A stretch of DNA of 64,000 nucleotides from Leucogyrophana mollusca. Lineage: Eukaryota; Basidiomycota; Agaricomycetes; Boletales. Of the stretch, positions 10,301 to 21,042 are shown in pieces (positions within the stretch are counted from its first letter, which is position 1; each line of letters starts with the position of its first letter). The translations under genes were made by a program, and so were the position numbers. The notes below the pieces were generated by a model, which did no database searches, was not told the origin of the DNA, and saw only the letters and a program-made list of their open reading frames with translations. The stretch is taken from the NCBI GenBank assembly GCA_021014945.1, contig MU266418.1, positions 1 to 64,000 on the forward strand, read 5' to 3'.

Positions 10301-13112
10301 CTGACTCGCATTCCGCCTAGTTGGTCTGCTGTTTACTATCAACGTAAGTTGGTGCTGCGACTTGGGAGTGGTGCGCTGAAGCCCGCCTCTAGTGGTACCG
10401 CGTCATTTTGGACGAGGCACAGAACATCCGGAACAGGAAAACTAGTGCGTCGTCTCTCGAGCGTGGATTCGGTGACACTCGCTGACGGGTGTATTTCTGC
10501 AGGAACATCGCGCTCTGTCACGGATCTCGATTCCAAGTACCGCTGGTGCCTCACAGGGTGCGTCAGCTTATCCACATGTCGTCACCAGAGTGTCCTGATC
10601 CTGGTTCATAGGACTCCGATTATCAACGGGCTAACGGACGCGTATCCCTTGTTCCGCTTTCTCAAGTTTCGCCCGTGGTACGACTGGAGCGAGTTTAACA
10701 ACCACGTCGCGAAATATGAAAAGAGGAACCGTAAGCCACTGTCCATCGTGTGTGTAGGCCTGTACTCACCGGGCTCGCAGCGAACTTGGCGAGCAAGCGG
10801 CTGCAGGCGATGTTCCAGGTTATGTTGCTTCGGCGGAAGAAAGACTCCACGCTCGATGGCAAGAAACTGATCGAGCTCCCGCCGAAGAACGTACAGCTCG
10901 AGAAGCTGGCGTTTTCCCAGGAGGAGAGGGACATTTACAAGATGGTGCGTTGGGCTTGCGCGGCCCCTTTGTGGCGGGGTGCTTATCGCGCTCTGCACGC
11001 AGGTCGAAGTGCGCTCCCAGGCGAGGTTCAACCGCTTCCTCAAGGCTGGTACCGTGTTAAAGTGGGTCTCGTCGTGCCCGTGCTGTGCTTCGTTGGCTGA
11101 CGGTGGTGTTTCGTTTGTGTGCAGAAACTACACGCAAGGTGTGTTCCCTGCCTCAGAGGCGCCCTTGCACAGCGTGCTGACGGCTTTACAGTCCTGGTGA
11201 TGCTCCTGCGGCTCCGCCAGATCTGCTCCCACCCGGCTCTGATCCAGGAGCAGGCCGATGCTCTCGTTTCTCCGACTGATTTAGATCTAGATGGGCACCA
11301 GGATATCGACGCGCAGAATGAACGTGCCCGCGCCATGCGGCTCGTTTCCCCCGATTTCGTGAAGAGGCTGAGGGATAGGTACAGAGACGCTGCGTTGGCG
11401 CGGATGGAGGCGGAGCGGGAGGTATGTGGTACCCCGCGCCTGTGCGGCTTCGGAACGCAGTGGGAGCGCTGACGACGAAACCTCCATGCCCAGTCCGCCG
11501 ACGCGACCGCCGATGGCGAGGAGTGCCCGATTTGCATGGACACGTTCACCGACGCTGTAGTGACGCCGTGCACACACGCCTTCTGCCGCGAGTGCATCGT
11601 GAGTGTCCTCGACGCACCCTTTGCGCAGGACATGGACGACCCGCACAAGTACAGGGCGAACGAGAGACCTTGTGAGTGGCGGCGACGCGGCTTGTCTGGT
11701 TGGTGAGCTGATGCGCTGTGTCGCCCGACAGGTCCCAGCTGCCGCTCTGCGATCTCTGCTGACAAACTTTTTTCGCGCGGGGCGTTTGAGCCCACGGACG
11801 AAGAGCTCCAGGGTAAGCCTGCGCCTGAGAAGGAAGTCATCGACATCGACTCGGACGACGAGATGCTCGGGATATCGGAGCTGGTCCGCCGTGATGCGAA
11901 AGGGAAGGGCAAGCGCACGCGGCGGGCTGCGTACGACTCAGAGGACGAGCAGGACGAGGAGCGCGATGACGACATGAGCGACTTCATCGTGGAGAGCGAC
12001 GAGGACGAGGAAGAGAAGGACGCGCGCCGGGCGCTGAAGAAAAGCCTCGGCAAGCGCCGTGCCATGGTGGTCGAGTCTGACGACGAGATGGACGACGTCG
12101 TTATCGGCGCACCGAGGACGCAGGAAGCGCTCCCGACGGGTCCGGTCAAGATGATGTCTAAGTTTTTGCCGTCGACGAAGATGAAGGTGCGTTGTCGGCT
12201 GTTTGCATTCTCGTGAAGTGTACGACCCCGTCTGCAGCGCATGATGGAGCATCTGGTTCGGTGGGCCGAGGCTAACCCTGGCGAGAAGGTGAGTTGTTCG
12301 CATGGGTAGATGGTGCCCACGCGGCTTGGATTGATGATTGTGTAGACCATCGTCATCTCTCAGTGGACGGAGTGCCTCAAGCTCGTCTCTGATTACCTCA
12401 CGGAGAACCATATGCCTCACGTCAAGTGCGCTCTCCATGATCCACTTGTGCCATTGGTCACTGATAGATCTCTCGCCTGCAGGTATCAGGGCAGCATGAG
12501 CCGTGCGCAGCGCGACCAGGCCGTTCGGGCGTTCATGATAGGCAGCAAAGCCGAAGTCATGTTGATGTCCCTCAAGTGTGGAGGCGTCGGGCTCAACTTG
12601 ACTCGCGCCAATCGTACGTGTCGGGTTGTTGGTCTGCTTGTTCATTAATGCCGTCTCACATAATTGCCATTTTACACAGGTGTCATCTCCCTCGATCTCG
12701 GGTGGAGCGAAGCCATCGAGTCTCAGGCCTTCGATCGCGTCCATAGGCTCGGGCAGACGAAGGAGGTGTTCGTTCAGCGCCTCGTGATCGCGGACACTGT
12801 TGAAGACCGTGTCTTGGCGTTGCAAGAGCGAAAGGTTCGTCAGTGGCGTCGCTGTTTCCAGGCGTTTCTGATTTGTTGTAACTAGAAAAACCTCGCTGAT
12901 GGAAGTCTCGGCGAGGGCACGGGGAAGAAGATTGGCCGTAAGATTTATATTTTGTTGGCTCGGGGGAGTGAACTGTGTCTGATATTCCCTTCCTAGGACT
13001 CAGCGTGGCCGAGCTAGCCAATTGTACGTCCGTACTCGCCGATGACTTTGATCTTACTGACAATGGGGTGTCTCTAGTGTTTGGCCTGGATCGTAGAGGC
13101 AATGTCCTCTAA
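7328..13112 (+). CDS. SNF2-family translocase with embedded RING finger (Uls1/Rrp1/Rad16-like)
   Basis: A long, intron-rich gene with the order SNF2_N - RING - acidic linker - Helicase_C. Visible motifs are Walker A DEMGLGKT (about 9750), VVLTTYQ, a DEAQ Walker B (about 10415), MLLRRKKDSTLDGK, LRLRQICSHPAL, then a C3HC4 RING beginning CPICMDTF with CTHAFCRECI and closing at PCPSC (11525-11740). Helicase_C has VISQWTECL, YQGSMSRAQRD, LKCGGVGLNLT and DRVHRLGQTKEV. This architecture matches Uls1/Rrp1/Rrp2 and Rad16 proteins, which act on chromatin as DNA translocases and ubiquitin ligases in SUMO-linked repair; Uls1-like is my preference. The N-terminal region is poorly conserved, low-complexity (P/A-rich) and contains a DRAKHGDN repeat, so exon borders between 7.9 and 8.4 kb are uncertain. 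The start MSAATITSP follows a CACC context; the stop is 13110-13112. Confidence 0.85.
8004..8370. repeat. 185-bp tandem duplication inside the SNF2/RING gene
   Basis: Unit 1 (8004-8188) and unit 2 (8189-8370) start with GGCGCTGTGGCAGA and end with GCTAGACGCAGGAATCGGC / GCTAGACGCAGGGATCGGC, with about 80% identity between. Each unit contains exon-like sequence (GAVADEAR), a TTCGTTTTCGTTTT pyrimidine tract and possible AG acceptors, so a whole exon-intron module was duplicated. Confidence 0.8.
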
Positions 13113-13621
13113 GCCTCTTCGCAACCTCCCCCTCCCCCATGCCCTCACGCAACGTGGCTTTAGCCTGCTCTTCCGCGACCTTAAACCCCTCGATTCCTTC
13201 TCTATTCTACTGTCGCTTATTATCATTTCTTTTACATTAACACAGGCCTGCTATGTTGTTTGGTATAACCTATACTGCTCTCATTCTTGGAAGTTTACAT
13301 CGGGCCTCGTCCCTCTTTACACCCCTATTATACCCACACTCTGATCATATCCTAGGATCTGCCTTAGCTATACATACCATTCGTTCTTCTACGTATAGAT
13401 TCTGTGGTATTACCGTTGAACGGCTCCTTGTTGCTATCATACCTTGCCTGTATTTGCTAGCTGTGTATTTGCTAACTAGGCCAATATGAACCTACTTATG
13501 CATTCCTGATGGATGTCAGGTTCAGTACTCCACTTGTGAAGAGCAAGTATATTGAAGACGAGCATCTACATGTGAATCTAAGAAACCGTGACGACGAGAG
13601 CACGACAGCATTCTCCTTAGT
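13113..13621. other. Convergent intergenic region
   Basis: AT-rich 3' flanks of the helicase gene (plus) and the RRF gene (minus). The open frames here are hydrophobic translations of T-rich DNA with no family signature. Confidence 0.55.
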
Positions 13622-14548
13622 TTATCGAGTGCCCGTTGCCTTCTTCATCTGTACCAAGATTTTGTCCACCTCGGCGACGTTACGATCCGTGAGCTTTTGG
13701 AACTGAGGAGCGTGATCAGCTACTCCTCGGCACATATGGTCAAATTACTCACTTCGTCCAACTCGACCGAATGCTTTTCGTATTTCCCCTTCTTGACGCT
13801 GCTTTGCTGCGTCTTGCGAATCTGTACGCGCGCGTCCTCTGCCAACCGCTGCGCCGTCACACCTAGAGCTGTGCGCGCTTCGACGGTGGGCCTGGTGAAA
13901 GTCGCAGTGAGCACGGTGGTGAGCATGCAGGTCATGTGCGCGGCTTACTTCGGTATAGGAATCTTGATGGTCTGCGAGTCCTGTCTTTGCGGAACGATGC
14001 TCGGCAATTTTGCGTTATAAAGACCTTGCTCGACGGCTTTAAGCATCTACTGGAGTGTAAATGAGCGGGGACATCCTAAGACACAACAGGCGCAGCGTAC
14101 GCACATGTTCTTCGAAGACCGTGATGATTAACGTCGAGCCGTCCCGCACACCGACTGTCGCCACTTCCTCTAGCTTCACAAACTCCTTGTCCTTTCCTGG
14201 CAGCTCCACCCTCACAGGCGCGAGCAACGCCGGCGTAACGCGTCCACTTGCGCGGGTTTCCAGCGCGGCCACTTCCTTGCGATACCACTCGACAGCGGCA
14301 CCCATCTTCGCCTCGGCCTTGCCATATTCGAGTCTGGCGGGCTCGGACGTGAGGGCCTGCTTCGAGCCCGGGATAAGGTTCGCGGTGGACTTGGCTTTGT
14401 GCTTCGACGCGTAGGTCCGCGCGTGCACGGGTGCGGGCGGGGAGTGGAAGATGAAGTGGTGGAGGGAAGAGCTGCACCGGGGAAGGTTGTGAGATACCCT
14501 CGCGGAGGACCGGGGAATAGCTTGACGAAAGGCTGCGGTCAGCGACAT
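13622..14548 (-). CDS. RRF1: Mitochondrial ribosome recycling factor
   Basis: Releases mitochondrial ribosomes from mRNA after termination. Four exons (14548-14105, 14046-13949, 13891-13753, 13702-13622) give 253 residues in one unbroken frame. The first roughly 60 residues are Arg/Ser-rich without acidic residues, as in a mitochondrial targeting peptide (MSLTAAFRQAIPRSSARVSH, then ARTYASKHKAKS). The RRF fold follows, with LEVxxVGVRDGSTLIITVFE-like sequence, the PIPKPTVEAR segment and the C-terminal helix VAEVDKILVQMKKATGTR. The length fits the family once the presequence is counted. The tail-to-tail neighbour is the helicase gene. All four introns use GT..AG. Confidence 0.92.
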
Positions 14549-14850
14549 TTGCCAGTGGTGGTTGTCGAAACGTTTCGAGTTCGCCAAAATTTTGGCGTTG
14601 TGGCCGTGATCCGAAAATGGCAGGTCAGTCCGTCCGAATTTTGGACAAATCAAGTGCAGTTGGTTCCGCCGGCAGTACCGGCGCGGTCGAGCCCCGCCTT
14701 TACCCCGCATTATACCAAAGATTGCGGATGGACAAAAATCTCGAAAACTTTGGTAATATTGAACTCTGCTTAATTACATTGAGGACTATTGGGTACGCCG
14801 ATGCACTGTCTGTCATGATGCCTATATATTACGCAGGGATGGGAATCTGC
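14549..14850. other. Short intergenic region
   Basis: About 300 bp serving as promoter for the RRF gene and 3' flank of the carrier gene. I see no gene. Confidence 0.5.
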
Positions 14851-16086
14851 TCAAGCGAATCTCCGGCTGAGGCCATCGAAGATGAGGAATATGATAGCAC
14901 TGCTAGGTATGGACCTCGCAACCGTAATACCACATCCAGCATAAAGTCCTCTAAGCCCCTGAGCCTTATACATAGCTCTGGCAGTCCCCAAAAACGTTGG
15001 TCGAGGAACGCCCTTCTCCCGCGGTCGAAGCTCCTCTTCCGTCTGCATGGCACTTTTTACCGAGTCGGCAGGGAACATCGAAAAGTTGAATACCGCGCCT
15101 GCGCATGCACCCGAAACGGCTGATTCCCATGGCAGAATATCCTTGCGAGTTATCTCGGATGGTGAGAGCCCCGATGCCTTCGCCCTCCGTCTTATTAGGT
15201 GCATGCCTACAAACTCTTTGCACGTGAACCATGCGGCTGACCCTCCCGTTTCACGGATGAGAGTGCCGGTCTGTCCAAGCCAGAGGCCGCGGAAGCCAGT
15301 GCTTCGCAGGACAGACATGAAGACCGAGATTGGGCCGGGAAGTAGCCTTGGGTTGCTGGGTATCGATGTAGCTTCTAGGGTGGCCGCTGCGGATGGGCCG
15401 AGGGTTGAGGTAGGTATTGTCAACGGAGATGACTCCGGCACCAGCATCTGGACTTGCATTTTACATTTTACAAGTTCAACCGGCGTTCTGGAATATGTGT
15501 AAGGGAGGAGCCGAGCCTAGATTTCGTGTACGCACAGTAAAAAGCTGGTGACAGTGCCAGCGCCGGCACCAGCCAGGGCAAGCTGAGGTAACGAGAGATC
15601 CTGGGACAATGGTTGCGCGTTGACCCATCGTATAATGTTTTGTAGTTCGCTATACGACAGAAATAATGATGCGTTCTCGACCATCGCCCCGACTATCGGG
15701 GCTGGAAGCCCCTGGATTTGGGAAGCGTCAGCGAAGGGGGGATGGCGCAGAGTAGCACAAGACGGCGTACGCGATACAGCCCTCTGACCCCCTCATCCCT
15801 CCATGTTCGGAACAAGCAGTCAATCGGTCCGTTGAAACGTGCGGTTGAATCAAGGACCTGGGATTGAAGTCTGACTTTGGTGAGGTCGAACGGGTGTTCG
15901 AATACTTTGGACACCATGCCAGCAATCTGACAGTTTGCGGCGGTTCATCATACATAGCTTGGCAACGCAGTTCAATAAAGCTATGGTACGCACACTTCCA
16001 AACGTGATGTCTTTCACCGCGCGAATTGCAGGTGATGGCTCCGAGTTGGAGCCTTCCCAGGGCAATGCGTCAGGCGCTGCCTCCAT
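14851..16086 (-). CDS. ORT1: Mitochondrial carrier, ornithine/basic amino acid type
   Basis: SLC25-family inner-membrane transporter; the sequence fits the Ort1/Amc1 type, which exchanges ornithine and related basic amino acids between matrix and cytosol for arginine synthesis. Four exons (16086-15994, 15926-15771, 15711-15536, 15487-14851) give 353 residues. All three signature repeats are present: PFDLTKVRLQ (repeat 1), PVELVKCKMQVQ (repeat 2) and PADSVKSAMQTEE (repeat 3). The matching FRTWRDEGVRGLYRGLPAP, GFRGLWLGQTGTLIRE and QGLRGLYAGCGITVAR segments are also there. A proline/serine-rich insertion between repeats 2 and 3 makes it somewhat longer than the roughly 300-residue norm. The substrate assignment rests on overall resemblance and is less certain than the family. 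Confidence 0.85.
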
Positions 16087-17092
16087 GATTGATTATGCGG
16101 GTGGGTATGTTGTTACTGAGAAGAAGAAGCCTGCTAGCACATAAGTAAAGCACTTTATTTATACGAAAAAGATGCTGTCAGAGTCCACTGCAGGAACGAA
16201 CAGGGAACGAACAGGATGGTGGGAATTGGTCAAAGGGCTACAGTGACGCCGGAGGCCCGGCGGCCTAGGGCGGCCTCTGTAAGGCTACCACAGGTCACGC
16301 GCCTTACCCTCTTGCCCTTTTCCCTTGGACCTGTAAAAAAACTATTCAAAAGTGAGTACGTCGCGTTAATGCAATGTTGATTCATGCACCCATGCGTTGA
16401 TCTCACTAGCTGAGACTGTTGATAGTTGACGTTGATTGCTCGGCTGGTCTCCGAGTCACCCTTCTTGGACACCACAGCACTATGGACCCTAAGCCATCGT
16501 GAACTCCATGCACGCAGAGGTATAAACGCGAACCTGTAGCAACCCATCATCACAGGTGTCCAAGTTCTCGCTGCAAGTGTGAGGGTAACCTGGAACATGC
16601 GTAGAGATGAACGTCTTTAACGCATTACCCTAGCCCGTTTCCGCAAAAGGGCCTTATTCAGAGTGCTGAAATGTTGCACAATTGGGGGGCTCACATTACT
16701 CTTCCCATCGCCAAACGACTCCTCTCGGTTGGAGCCGACGGTAACTTCACTGTCTCTTGCTATGTAGGTCGATGGCTGTTGTATCTCGGTGCAGGCATGG
16801 TCCAATTCTTAATCCGGACCATACGGACGAGGATGCTCCCTATTGGTGTAACGCTGGGATCTTTCCAGGGCTGGATGGATCATTGCGACAGATCATCAAA
16901 ACCTCAGGGCGAACCACTCATCTGTTTTGGAGTCGATGAATAGATGGAATGTACAGGTAGATCGTATGCAGTATCTTACAGATGGGTAAGTGGGTAATAA
17001 ATACTTATGAAAGTCCGTCCTGATACAATGTTGTCCAGTCGTGGTCTCATAATCGAAGTCTTATCCTCGTGTATGACTCCCATTACATGTCC
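16087..17092. other. About 1 kb without a resolved gene
   Basis: Lies between the start of the carrier gene and the presumed 3' end of the coiled-coil gene. A minus-strand AATAAA (plus TTTATT near 16154) could be a polyadenylation signal, but I could not join a convincing reading frame to it. Frames on both strands are short and unlike any family I know. Confidence 0.35.
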
Positions 17093-17733
17093 AAGTCAAT
17101 TGTATACACGGAGGTTGTCCGAGGGGCCAGCGCTCCGCCGCTATTTCTCTGTTGGCCTCCAGCGTGGAGCTGACTATCTTCAGGATGTGGTGACTCTGTT
17201 TTCAGTGGATCGGGTAGTTCTCTGTGTGAATAAGGGCTGGTGCTATGACTACGGATCTTTTCCTAAAAGCAATGAGCAAGTGTTTACTGTTTCCTAGAAT
17301 CAACCGGGAGAGGCTAACCGTGTATTCCACAGATGGGCGCTTGCCTTCGTCTTCATTTAAAACCGAGAGATTGTTGACCGGCTATTTGAGTATTATAGGC
17401 AGACGTCATGAGTTTCCTTGGCTATCCCCGCACCTTGTGAGTTGGTTTACCCACTCGCCCATATCCATTCGCGCTGAGCGAACGCGAAAGCATCATGCGC
17501 TCGCGCTTCAAATCCTGATAGTCGGACAGAGTCTCGTCAAAACGATTTTGGAGATCTGCATTTTCCTTCCGATATTTGGCGGCGTCTGCTCGAAAAGCGT
17601 CCCTTTCACGACGCACATCGGCAAGATCACTGAGCAGCCGAGCATTGTCTGCCTGCAGCTGTTGGATGAGCTTGCGCTGACGCGTGTGCACGCCCTGCAG
17701 CTGTTCGATAAGAGCGCTGGGATGCTTTTCCAT
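17093..17733 (-). CDS. Coiled-coil protein, unrecognised; 3' part of model uncertain
   Basis: The first exon starts at 17733 with MEKHPSALIEQLQGVHTRQR and reads open to about 17422. Residues 5-90 are almost entirely heptad-like, rich in L, Q, E and R (for example LQADNARLLSDLADVRRERD and NADLQNRFDETLSDYQDLKR), which predicts a long helical coiled coil. Downstream, a segment reading QQRNSGGALAPRTTSVYTID and ending at a stop at 17093 may be the last exon, but the joins in between are guesses. Codon use and the regular heptads make chance unlikely for the first exon. I cannot assign a function or name; such segments occur in many cytoskeletal and scaffold proteins. Confidence 0.4.
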
Positions 17734-18926
17734 GAGGGGTGCAAAGTGGGTGGGTTTTGTCGGTGAATGATATCACGGCGTTGCTTAAGAGTTCGTCGTT
17801 CCTACATCACCATCAGAAGAGCACAGAGTTATCTTGATCACGACCGTGCAACTTGAGTGTGCAACTCCCCGCGCAGTAGGTTGTATATCCATAGAATGTT
17901 GTCACGGGCTGACGTTTGATGGTATCTCGCTATTTTTAACTCGTTCCTCTCAGACCACCAGGATGCTGTGTCGTTCGGTGATTGCCTTTTGGCGGTCCTC
18001 GAGATTTCGAGCACTGGCGACCGCTGATGGTACCCTATGGTGCCACGACTCATGAGCAAGGCTTATTGTCCACATCAATGGCGCGGCCTTCGGAATCATA
18101 CTTTCACTGCCACTTCCCATGAGTGGGTTCTTCGTGTTGTTGGTCTCGACGCCAGGCACTGCAGTGCCTCCAGGAATGTGATCACGCAGTGGTAGCATAT
18201 TCACCTGCTCGTCACTGCAAATGACCGGAGATCCGTGCGCCGTTACTCGCAGCGTATCCTGGCCGGCTCCAACCTGACCAGCCCAAACCCTTCCGGCGCC
18301 ACGTTACAGATCGACGGCACACCGCACCTAGACTGCTTGTTCTACACATCCGGAGCTTGTCTGAATTACCGATCCTTCTCTCCGTCGACGCCGGATCTTG
18401 CATGCTGCATGTATATTCTCAGCAGGCGCTGCCCCAACGGTGAGGATTTCGTCCACTTGATAAGCACCTAGAAAGCTTATCGCTGGCGCTTCACATTGTT
18501 TCATCTGACAGGGGACGGGCTTAGGGAGCCGATGCCACACACTGGGTGTGTATCTCCCTGGTTTTCAATATTGTGGTGGTTCACAGTGGATGTCGGGACA
18601 ATATTCCTTGTCGGGCCGAAACGGGAGCAGCGTGACATTTGCTGTGACACAAGGCACGTGCCTGTGCGCCTGTCGCGTTGCGGGACGTCGCGTCGCTGCC
18701 GAAGTTCGAAAAAGGCTACCTCCGATGACAGAATCAGACATGAATGGCGTGCATGCTTCCTTATCAAACGCCACGTTTTCAGCTTTCGGCCTCATCCTGC
18801 CGTTTTCATACAGTGCTCCAAAATACCAAACGCCAGCAAAGCATGTTGAGCTGCGCCACCCACCCCCGAAACTTGTATATATGTTCCTCTTTGAACTTTC
18901 TTTCCCCCCCGTAGCTTTTTTGATCC
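17734..18926. other. Divergent intergenic region, 1.2 kb
   Basis: Separates the coiled-coil gene (minus) from the GH16 gene (plus). It contains several open frames of 70-196 codons on both strands, none with a recognisable domain or a clean splice model. TGTATATATG near 18878 lies about 50 bp upstream of the GH16 start codon and may serve as a TATA-like element. Confidence 0.4.
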
Positions 18927-20511
18927 ATGAAGACTCTCCTGCGACTTGCGACCGCCGTGTTGGGTGTATCGGCCGTGGCGGGATTTGACATTGTACGCGA
19001 TTACTCTGGGCAAAATTTCTTTTCGGGGTGGGATTTCTACGGAGGCTGGGACAACTTGACTTTAGGTGTGTGGCGTAACGTTTGGTTGACAGGTGCGTAG
19101 CGCTGACGGTACTCGCCAGGGGATGTGTGGTGGCTTGACCAATCCAACGCCACAACTCAAGGTCTGGCGTACGTTAACAGCGAGGGGAATGCTATCATCA
19201 AAGTGGATAACACTACGAACGTTCCACTTGGTCAAAAACGGAATTCCGTATGCCTGCGGCTCTCACGGCCCCTTTCCGACACTAACAAATGGTTTAGATA
19301 CGCATAACGAGTCAGGACGTTTATGATTTGGGGAGCTTGTGGATAATCGACGTGAATCACATACCATACGGATGTTCTGTAAGTTTGTGGCAGCTCTGCT
19401 TTCTGGGGTTTGATCTAAACCTCGTCGATTGAGAGGTGTGGCCCGCGTTCTGGACTTTTGGTGCGCGGTGATGACGCTTCCGTTGGAGGAGGTCCCTGAT
19501 TCCTGTTGACAGGCCCAAACTGGCCTCAAGATGGCGAGATCGATATTATAGAAGCTATCAATGTGATGGGCAACAACCAAATGGCGATCCACACCACATC
19601 TGGTTGCACCCATGGTTCTCAGAACCAGCTTGGCACGACCATTGGCACAGATTGCTCTCTGCCTGCCGGGTGCGTCGTCGCGGAGACGTCACCGAATAGC
19701 TACAATTCAGGCTTTGCTGCTGCCGGCGGAGGTGTATGGGCTACCCAATTTGACGCCACCGGCATTTAGTATGTTGTCCCACCGCCTAATACGAGCACCG
19801 CTGCTAATTTTTCTTTCGTAGTATCTGGTTCTGGAGTGTACGTCCGTCAACTTGCGATGGATCTGGCTTCGTTTGACATGTTCTACCAGCGACCGAACGT
19901 TCCCACATCGATTGCGCAAGCCAATGCCACGTCATCTGTTGACATCTCGCAATGGGGAACTCCCCATGCCTCTTACCTCGCTGACACGTGTAATATCACA
20001 CAGTACTTCAGCCCGCAAAATCTCGTCATAGACATCACACTTTGCGGTGACTGGTGGGTGATTTCATTCTCCCCTATACCGTGATTACTGATCATTCTCT
20101 CCACAGGGCGGGTACCCAATGGAATTACAACGCATCTTGCGGGAACTCGGGACCTACCGGCCTGTGTGTGAGTGTTCCTCTACGCCCTTGATCGGGCCGA
20201 GCAGTAGCTGAAGAATGTACTGGCAGTACAACGACTGCGTTGTTGGACCAGGAAGTCCTCGATATGACGAAGCGTACTTCGATATTTCATACATTCGGGC
20301 GTACACCACTGGTGTTGCCACCTCTTCTTCTACCGCTACCGCCACATCGGCTGGTGCTTCATCCTCGCCCATCGGTATAACAGCGCCTCCCTCTGGATCG
20401 AATTCGCAGGGTTCGTCCGGAGCTTCGAGACTGAAAAGTGACAGCCGGACCGAGTGGGGTATCTTAATTTCTATTCTTTCTATGGTGATCGGTGCTCTAT
20501 CAATATCGTAG
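18927..20511 (+). CDS. GPI-anchored glycoside hydrolase family 16 (endo-beta-1,3(4)-glucanase type)
   Basis: Secreted wall-active enzyme predicted to cut or rearrange beta-1,3/1,4-glucans. An N-terminal signal peptide (MKTLLRLATAVLGVSAVAG) leads into the jelly-roll domain. The catalytic motif EIDIIEAIN (19529 onward) carries both GH16 glutamates and the intervening aspartate. The flanking motifs HIPYGCS-VWPAFWT, GCTHG, VWATQFDATGI and a late CVVGPGSPRYDEAYFDISYI block fit the fungal Lam16A-like group. At least eight exons are needed, including a mini-exon (about 19436-19461) encoding VWPAFWTFG. The C-terminus is Ser/Thr/Ala-rich and ends in a hydrophobic tail (WGILISILSMVIGALSIS), the pattern of a GPI-anchor signal, so the enzyme is probably held at the membrane or wall. 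Confidence 0.88.
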
Positions 20512-21042
20512 CGCCTTCCGATCATTTTCATTGTGCTCAGGATCCAACCAGGGACTGCAACGAGGACGCTATTGTGTTTCGGGACATAGACGTGTACTTA
20601 TTCTATAATTCTTGTCCAGGATGAGACTATCTATGTGTGTGTTACCTCCACTCGGATGTTCGAGCCGCACTGAGCCGTACAGCGTGTCGGGTTCTTGCGA
20701 GCGTAGCATATGCTTCGGCTTCAAATTCCCAAACTCCAATTTCGTGCTTGGATCTACCCTTCCATGTACCTACAGCTCGAACCTTGCTCGAATTCAATGC
20801 CTCGTGCCAGTGTTCTGCATTTATCACCTTGCCTTTTCTTGTCATCTCCCATCTCCACCGTTCGTCTCATGACTCGCCAGCGGTGCAACGGTGTCAAGTA
20901 ATCTTCTCTTTCTGGATCCCCATCAACAGTCTATTCCTAGATACGCGGCATGACCGTGATTGACGGCGTTCAATCCCCAGCATAAAATGGTCCCGCGCCC
21001 ACTAAGTTTGGGGCCCCGTCTTCTCCCCGCACTTCTGCAGAC
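20512..21042. other. Intergenic: promoter of the sugar permease gene
   Basis: About 530 bp between two plus-strand genes. CATAAAATGG at 20981 is a plausible TATA-like element about 60 bp before the permease start. No gene seen. Confidence 0.5.

Noticed and set aside
18548..18988. 146-codon plus-strand frame just before the GH16 gene.
   Set aside because: It runs through the GH16 start codon in another frame and shows no family; GH16 signal peptide and catalytic motif fix the real frame.
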